From Echinostoma caproni (taxonomy: Eukaryota > Platyhelminthes > Trematoda > Plagiorchiida > Echinostomatidae): DNA of 64,000 nucleotides. Where the stretch lies: positions 7,114 through 71,113 of the forward strand of contig UZAN01040250.1 in NCBI GenBank assembly GCA_900618425.1. The letters are read 5' to 3'. The translations under genes were made by a program, and so were the position numbers. The notes below the pieces were generated by a model, which saw only the letters and a program-made list of their open reading frames with translations, had not been told where the DNA came from and made no database searches. Positions 56,351 to 64,000 of this stretch are shown piece by piece (positions within the stretch are counted from its first letter, which is position 1; each line of letters starts with the position of its first letter).

Positions 56351-59300
56351 GCTGGTGCATCTACTCCGTAATCTTGTAACCCCAGTCTATATGAATTCTC
56401 TGTCGTCTCTTTAACCCTGCTCTGAACATGCTAATCTTCATTCTGCTCTTTTATCCAAATGGGTGGCCAAAAGACCGTAACCAAAGTCGGCGTATGACAG
56501 TGCATGGTTAATGTTGATAAAAGCTAAAGCTTAAAACGGTCGCCTCGGAGAACACCTTTCAATCGTTCCACATTATTTCCAACATGTTTTGATATTGATG
56601 CTGTATAAAAGCTCGTCAGATTAACAGTGGCACTTACTCCTATTTAGAACGCTGCTTTATTCCTTGTTCTTTTTAATTCAACCCTTGATTTGTTCCGGTA
56701 ACAGCTCTGCAAAGCCCGGTAACCCCTAATTGTTGAATACCTCTAGGCTAGTATTTGCCTACTCTTACTCTCATCCGAACCCAGTATGTGACGATTTTGT
56801 CGGTTCATTACTCTTTGGGTGTTAAGGTTATCAAAGATTAAGTTGGTGCTTTAAATAATTACTGAGACAAAATATATTTTTTAACATCAGTTGTTTTCAT
56901 ATAAGTTCACGAAACTAGAAAAAATGCCTGTTAATGTGAAAATAGCGAGTATGGTGTTAGTGTGGTTGTGACACGTGATGCTTCTTAAGGGATTGTTCGA
57001 CTTTAACAAACATAAGCGATGTCATCACATTTTGAAACATTTCTATAAAAAATATATTTCCTTTAACAATCAACAGTCACGATTTGTTGATGAAGTCCGC
57101 TGAGAAAATGAAATAATTTATGATTCGTGATTTAAAGTAATTATGAAGACATCTGTTACAAGGAATCAAGACCGTTTTCCTGGACCGAACAATCTGAAAA
57201 CAAAATTTAAGTTTGGCGATCCTAAACCATGAATGTAATCCAGTACGTTGTTTAAGATTTGGAGTATATACTCATTGCTTGCAAGACAGTAGTCGAAATG
57301 TCGACAACGGTCCGAAAAATCACAATAAATAACGGTTAACCTGCGGAATTCATCGATGGAATGAGGCCACCAGGAACCAAAATGCTCAGTTAGTCGTGTG
57401 CACAAACTTATACTTCAGTATCTAAATTTAATTAAACGAGGCCCGAAAAATGAAATAATTGGCCAAACGGTTCCTGATGACAGTAAAATCAGACTTCAGC
57501 ATTGCAAAATCTACGATCTTCCTTTGACGATCAATCATCATTGAGGCTCAAAATAAGAACTGCATATCATTACGGACCTCGTACATAGTTGTGTATTACT
57601 TGCGATGCTATTTGCCTAAATCAAACCATAAGGCGATTGTTGAAGCGGATCAAGAATCACCAGTGATATGAACAATCTACGATAACAACAAGCAGTCTAC
57701 TGGTTGCAGATTCCAATGGTCCAATATTGGATCTTGTATAGTTATTGTCAAAAGTTTTTTACGGGAGCAAGAATAAGAACCAAGAAGATCTCAGGGTGTG
57801 TTGAGATCAAGGGTCACTGGGTGGAGTCGGGTTGAGCTCAGAGACAGCGAGCTTAATCAATGCAGGCGACAGTCACGCACACCAGCGCGGCGCAAAGCTG
57901 GACACGAATTCGGTCTGTCTACTGAAATCGCGTTTGCAACATCGAACGGTAACTGCTTCAGCTAATACTAGTAGACAGCTTACTCTTCTGACGGATTGTG
58001 ACAGAAAAGTTGTTTTTCCGTTTTTCGAATTCCTTGCAATCCGGTATATTGATGTTTTATTTTCGAAAATAAACTTGAAGATACACCACAACAAAGATAG
58101 GTTGCACGGTGGCACTTCGTGTACTGTTCAATAATATAAACTGTACTATTCTGCTGTATTGTGTCAATTGAGCTACAGCCAAATCTACCTTAGCAGAAGT
58201 CATTCAACCTAGTTTGTTATGCTCTGGGTTCACATGCTTTTTAACTGGGCACAAAGCATGGACTCACTAGACAAAACATTTTCTCTATATGAAATCTCCC
58301 TACCTTATGGTTCTGCACGACACGAGACGAATGTTTACTGAATCCAACCTCTCTCTCTCCATATATGTATAACTATACATATTTATGTATACAAAAAAAC
58401 CAAACTCCGCATTTACCTCCTCCTGTGTTCACATTTTTCTATGATATGATATGTACGTCAGATGAATTGGAAGACGATTGTCCACTAGGATAGCAGAGCA
58501 CTTACCAAAAGATTTGCCGTCCAGTCTGTACGTGATAAACTTAGAAACACCTTTCGTGTTTCAATGCATCTGAAGGTTACAGACTTCATTTGTATAAACA
58601 GTTTAAATTCGTGACAAGTCGCGCCAAGGAACGTATGGAAGCAATTTGCCCGTGCATTCATTGTCTCACAGATATAAAACTTCCGGTTTAATGAGCTCCT
58701 CTCAATTAGGTTGATTAAATATCCCTTTAAACAGTTGACATCTTAATGGTTTACACTAAACAGTCAAGTGATGGGTATATTGTTTAATCCTAAGAAACAG
58801 GTAACATTGTAATCGCAGTCTAACGTACAGGAAAGATTCATAGAGCAAACGATGAAAAACCTATGCTGTGCATCTTGATGGTTTATCGGAACGTTTTTCA
58901 CAAACTGATGTCGAAATACAATCAAGTTATTTTAAACGTACTGCCGAGATTTAATTGCATAAACCGGAATTCTTCTGCCAGCAGAGTTTCCAAATTTGTT
59001 CAAATATGTGTATTTTTACATGGGCATCCCCCGGTTGGGATTAACGGGGGGGGGGACTGATAAATGTTGACCTCAGTTTATTAACTGATGACATCACAAT
59101 TTGGGAGCACTGCTGAAATGTTAGTTGCTTCAAGGTGTTGTGACTGATGACGCATTTATAACCGCGAAGTCCTAATCGACATAGTACGGTCACTGACATT
59201 GAAGTGATGACCTATCAAATCTCCATCAGCCTCATGGTACAGGAAGTTTAGGGATATCATTGGTACGTGTAATTGTTACTATCCTATAATTTGTGTTCAC

Positions 59301-62300
59301 ACAGCAGTTTGAGCTCGTCCGTCTTCAATGGGCTCTCAAGACTGATGACAATCTGATGCTTGTAGAGCAAAAATAATAGTAATGATATGCGTGAAAGCAA
59401 AGTAAGGTAATGGAAACAGTAAAACAAACTTATAGAATAACCTAAGCCCCGGTAACCATTTCTTGTAATATCCAGTGCACTATTGATTGACGGTCTATTT
59501 ACTGTCACATGACCCACTGAATATCATTTTTGATGGTTTTCCTCCGCGAAATTGTCTTGTATTTATTTGATTCATCTATACTGAAACATAGACCAACACA
59601 CACTTCGAAACGCAACACTTTTCGACCAAAAGCATTCGCGTTCTTTAGGCAATTTTGGTTTTATTTATCAGTCTGCACATCAGATGAGCATGTTTGCGAA
59701 ATGTATTGACTTCAACCAAATGGAATAAAATTTAAGCAGATGCCATTTAGACGATCTATCTAAGACCGTTTAGCATGATGTCACAGAGTTCCCACTCTAA
59801 CCGGACTGTTATTTGACGCTTGCGTGGTGTGGAACCATAAAGAAAATGAGACCATAGGTTCGATTTGAACTGGACAACAGATGATGGTTTAAAGTTAAGA
59901 ACAAACTATTTTCCTTATTACCAAACCTCTTTGCCAATTAGTGCTGAAATTTAAACGTAAATATTTGAGATGCGATTTAATGGATTTCTACTGTCAAAAT
60001 GAAACACTACTAGCATGGGACTGTAATTAGTAGTTTGGTTGGAAATATTTTTGAATGAGTCACTTCACGGGGCCTGTTGATAAAATGAGCAAGGTGCCTT
60101 AGTTATAATAAGACCAGACTGGGGAAACCAGTGGGGAATTCAACTTTAAAACCACATATGAGTTCTATCTCTGACGTGCCTCATTCCACTATCAGTCAGG
60201 TCAAAACAAATGCTGACACCCGACAAGAATGAATATTTACATCCCGGAAATCTCTTATTTCCCAGGTGCGTGACGAGTCTCCTATCATTACCCGTTCGTA
60301 GTGCATATGTTTGGGAAGACATTGGTATCATTGATACTGGTTAATGGAATCACTGAATTATCCCGTGTTATCTCGCATATTTCCCTATAGCTCTTAAAGT
60401 GCCACCACACACGAACTCCAGTTTTTACTTATCTGTCAATTTTTGTGCCCGCACATATCAGGCACAAGCAGATCTCCTCATGAATACACAATAGCAATAC
60501 CGAAAATGTGTCACGATGTTATTTATCATACTTCGTGAGAAATGGATAGGAATGTATCATAAAAAATGTTGTGTGACAACGGATTAAACATCAAGCTGTC
60601 TGCAAAGTGGTAGCCAAGCGTAGAACACAGAATTGATCGTACGTTTTCGAATCTTAAATGCATGAGTTACTCAGTGATGAATGCATCTAATTAAAAGACT
60701 CCAATAGTCTCTGCGTTGACAGGTATCCATCCCAGGGATAGAGGAAAAACGATGACGATTTTATCGTATACGTGCACCTGTCTTCGTTTGGTGTGCAGTC
60801 ACGTATAAATCGACACGTAACACATCCAGCAGATCTGTTGTAAGACTGGAATTTAGGACACATTTCTTTGACTACCATTCATCTGTTATCTCATCAACCC
60901 TCGACATAACCTCTGGTTTTATTTCCGGTGAAGAGGGTGCCTTGTTTGCACAGACTTGATCCAGCATTGTATCTAGATGGGATATATCGCCTGATGTTTT
61001 TGTGTTTTTCATTGTTGCACACTGAAATGTTACTGAAGTCATCGCCGGGTTATCACTCATCGTCAGCAGCTTGATGAATTATCTGCTGTGCAACACATGC
61101 GAAGATATTCTCAAAGTCACCAGAATGACGAATTTTACTTTAAGCCTGTGATATCCGGCAATGTTGAATGACAAACATTATCTTCATTTTTTAGCATTTA
61201 TCACTGAAGTTACAGGTCTCAAGTCATCTGTTCTGGTTGGTAAATTTGGATTTTTTGTGATCAGATGCACCTCAAAATCAGTTTCAGATAAGGGCCTGCT
61301 TTTTTATGAAGCAAACTGCGAACGCTTACTATGTACGGAAAAAGACCACTCCTATACCTGTATTGTCACAAACGTCGAAAGACTCAGGCCTGATAAAGTG
61401 TTTTTCATTTTATCTCAGAAAAGATCAACGTTAATGATTTAACATTGCAGACGAAAGATTTATTTTGTTGATTAAGAAGCCGGAATTGTTTTACGATGTA
61501 TCTGGGTTCTCAATGTTGATACAAGGAAGTTGGCTAATACTTTTTTTCCTAAGAGATGTCCCATGGCAACTTCGCTCTCGTCTTTACAGTTTTGTCCGTT
61601 ACCAATGAATGGAATGTAGCTAATATTACGCCACAACAATAGAAGGGTACAGAATGTAGAATCTCATTTACAAAAGTTGGTATCATGTCAAACCTACTTC
61701 ATTTCGAAAAACCCAACTTCGAAACATATACTCGATGAAGATCATGGGCTTTGTTCGCTAATGAACCACCAACTTGATGGATCTTACGAAATTGATGCAC
61801 TCCAAATTTTAGGATTTCATACATTCCAAGAATCTGTGAACCCTGGAGGTCTCAATTGGATACACGTTTTGTGTTTATTGCATTATTTTTCCAACGTCAT
61901 TTTTAAATGAAACCTTTGAATTTTTCGAGAAAAAACGTATTCGTTTCCTTTGCTACAGGGTCTATTTGACGTAATCTCTGCACATTAAGTTGCGTAAACA
62001 CGTTCATGTGATCGCATACACAAATAAAGTAAAAATTATTTGACAAAATTGCTATCTCATGTCCACTTATTCATTCAGGTTTCCTGGTTCACCCGCTACT
62101 TGATCAATACAGTATCCCGAATGGATTTGCTTGCTCACAACTATTCCGTTGATTGGGCAAAGAATCAGCATCTTTTTCTGCATGGATTGCGATTAGTCTC
62201 ATGATGGAATGAAATAAATCCAAAAATGAGGTTTAGTTCATGAAATCTGATGTCACTCAGCTACGAACGCGTCTTCTTCTGCAGTTTGCGCTAATCCTAG

Positions 62301-64000
62301 GATTATATTCCGTTATTGGTTTATTCAAACGAAACAGTTTCATAAGTTTATGTTTAATCAGTTAGGGCAGATCTGAATGCACTAAACACGTTAGGTGTGC
62401 GCCTACGTGAAAGTCAACGCACATATCTGGTTTGGCTGTGTGAAAACGAAAAAACTCGGTTGAGGGAGTTCGGTTTTGATAACAAATCATTTGATGTTTT
62501 TCATTACACGAGATAAATTCAATGAGTAAACTGTTCGTTTATTGCTACAATTTTGCCATAGGAAGTATTTGTCACCCAAAAGGCCTACATAGGTCAAATT
62601 AATTTCATGTTCTACAGCACATTTACGCTGAATACAGAAAACTGACATGTAAAAGGGGACGTTACGACCCACTGAATAAATTTAAATTTCACAAAAATAA
62701 TGAGTCATGAATGCCAAAACTCTATCGCTGATTTCCGATTCATCTTTTACGCAGCAACGATCGCAGTGTGGAAACGAATTATTTCCGCTGAGTTCTAACA
62801 TACTAACTGTATAATAGATTTCGCTGCACCAGGCTTGCGAAAACCAACAATTTCTTGATCAGTTCCAGTCTGTATCCAGTCTACTTTTCAAATTTTCAAT
62901 TATTTTATTTTCTGTATTGCAGTGACAAATATTGTTATTTATTTTCTTTACGCTGAACCTTCTTGGTGCCTATGCCTATAATTTAAAATTATGCTTCTTC
63001 ATGTAATTACACAATAAGTATTTCAGTTGATTTGCTGCACATGAGAATTATTCCTTGTATCACAAAATCTTTCATCAAACTTTTCACTGGATACAGTTTC
63101 TCACGTTCGGACATGCAAGTCCCCTGAGGTTGCTCTGTAATTCAATAGGTATAAACGAAAGGAGTCACATGAAACTTGCAACAGTTGTAATTAGTGAACT
63201 CCTGAGTTCCCTATTCTACCAAAAGCTGGCGGTTCTTGTTAGCCACCTGAACACCCCCACCGAGTCGTCCCAAACCGCAAAGGCATGAATTATCAGTTTT
63301 GCTTCGATAAGGTTCCCATGTTTCCCTGATAACGGAATGTCGAGCAAGAGCGTATTATTAAAACAAAAAGAATGGCCAGTGTTATTTCTCAAACCACATT
63401 TTTCTATCACGTTTATCATGGGAAGTTCCTCTGGCTTTAGTTTCATCCAGATAAATAACAATGCAAACAGATCAGACTGGTTTCATGACATTAGCAGTCT
63501 TCCCTTATTTGCCTCAGGACCTAAAACTTGATCAAAGTTTACAGTCGCCGCTTCAAGCCGAAAATTGCCGACGTTTTTGTTTCATGTGACATTTGAATCG
63601 ACCTGAGTAAGCGGAAGAAACTGCCGTTTACACGACTATCCATACATACGTATTTATCACTCGAAACAATTGTCCCCGGTCGCTCACTCTATAATTGAGT
63701 ACAAAGATACTCTTCAATGATGATAATAAAGAAACACGAGGGTGTCTCAGCACCAAGTTGAACAATGGAATCCAATGTGGATTTTTTATCAATCCCGTTC
63801 GCCAGTGAATTCGCACCAATTAAAACAGCATTCCACTATCCGTAAAACATAAGAACAATATATTTCCTCTAAGCATGAATTGATGATTGCCCTGGATGCC
63901 AATTACTTGTGAAGCCTAGACCGGTAACCTTATGGGAACTAATGATTCCATTCAGTTCGATGGAAATGTGTAAAAGTATCCCATGGAACCACAGGATATG
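56351..64000. other. No recognisable gene; AT-rich DNA
   Basis: Open frames up to 100 codons (57832-58134 plus, 61161-61442 plus, 63216-63461 minus overlapping 63337-63531 plus) were read and show no known motif. A run of nine G lies at 59046-59054. I see no further LINE, PLE or SINE pieces here, which makes this the least repeat-marked part of the window to my eye. Confidence 0.5.

Noticed and set aside
59077..59180. Repeated CTGATGA strings that might be hammerhead cores
   Set aside because: None is followed by a stem II and GAAA; at 59140 the box is followed by GCGAAG, which lacks the required GAAA.
1..64000. CRISPR array, bacterial operon or prophage
   Set aside because: No spaced direct repeats, ribosome binding sites or compact gene arrangement; introns and LINE/PLE content show eukaryotic DNA.

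Overview
This window looks like nuclear DNA of a flatworm, most probably a digenean trematode (fluke). The reasons are its AT-rich composition, small exons split by 0.5-2 kb GT-AG introns, long gene-free stretches, and a mixture of decayed Penelope-like elements (PLEs), RTE-type and CR1-like LINE fragments, and tRNA-headed SINEs of which one carries a hammerhead-ribozyme-like core. The species cannot be fixed from the sequence alone.

Only one protein-coding gene is convincing. It lies on the minus strand between 23602 and 17873 and has four exons: 23602-22117, 20948-20784, 20222-20115 and 18102-17873. All three introns are in phase 1, and the joined reading frame is 662 codons ending in TAG. 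The product is a member of the SLC17 family (VGLUT/sialin type) of the major facilitator superfamily. It keeps the TM1 Arg and the TM4 Arg/Glu of the family, but carries acidic residues where vesicular glutamate transporters have the TM2 His and TM7 Arg. It also has a long N-terminal tail and a long TM1-TM2 loop. Its third intron holds an RTE retrotransposon relic in the same orientation.

Layout: 1-5.6 kb, no recognisable gene. 5.6-15.4 kb, a retroelement-rich block with four PLE endonuclease (GIY-YIG) relics on both strands, a CR1-like reverse transcriptase scrap and two SINEs. 17.9-23.6 kb, the SLC17 gene. 23.6-31 kb, mostly featureless, with an LTR-like signal cluster near 29.8-30.0 kb and a weak nuclear-receptor-like scrap at 29.1 kb. 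31.1-32.5 and 43.5-45.1 kb, two diverged direct copies of a roughly 1.5 kb unclassified repeat. 33.8-35.1 kb, a PLE 3' half (RT plus endonuclease) split by a 263 bp inverted-repeat element with a tRNA-like centre and TA target-site duplication. About 38.0 kb, a hammerhead-like relic of the PLE type. 42.2-42.6 kb, a PLE RT scrap with an assembly scar. 46.3-46.6 and 51.2-51.5 kb, two more PLE endonuclease scraps. 56 kb, a second RTE 3' end. 56.4-64 kb, nothing recognisable.

The retroelement pieces are broken by stops and frameshifts and look inactive. Apart from the RTE sitting inside the transporter intron, no functional link between the elements and the gene is visible. Assignments rest on motif recognition and hand translation; no database search was possible.
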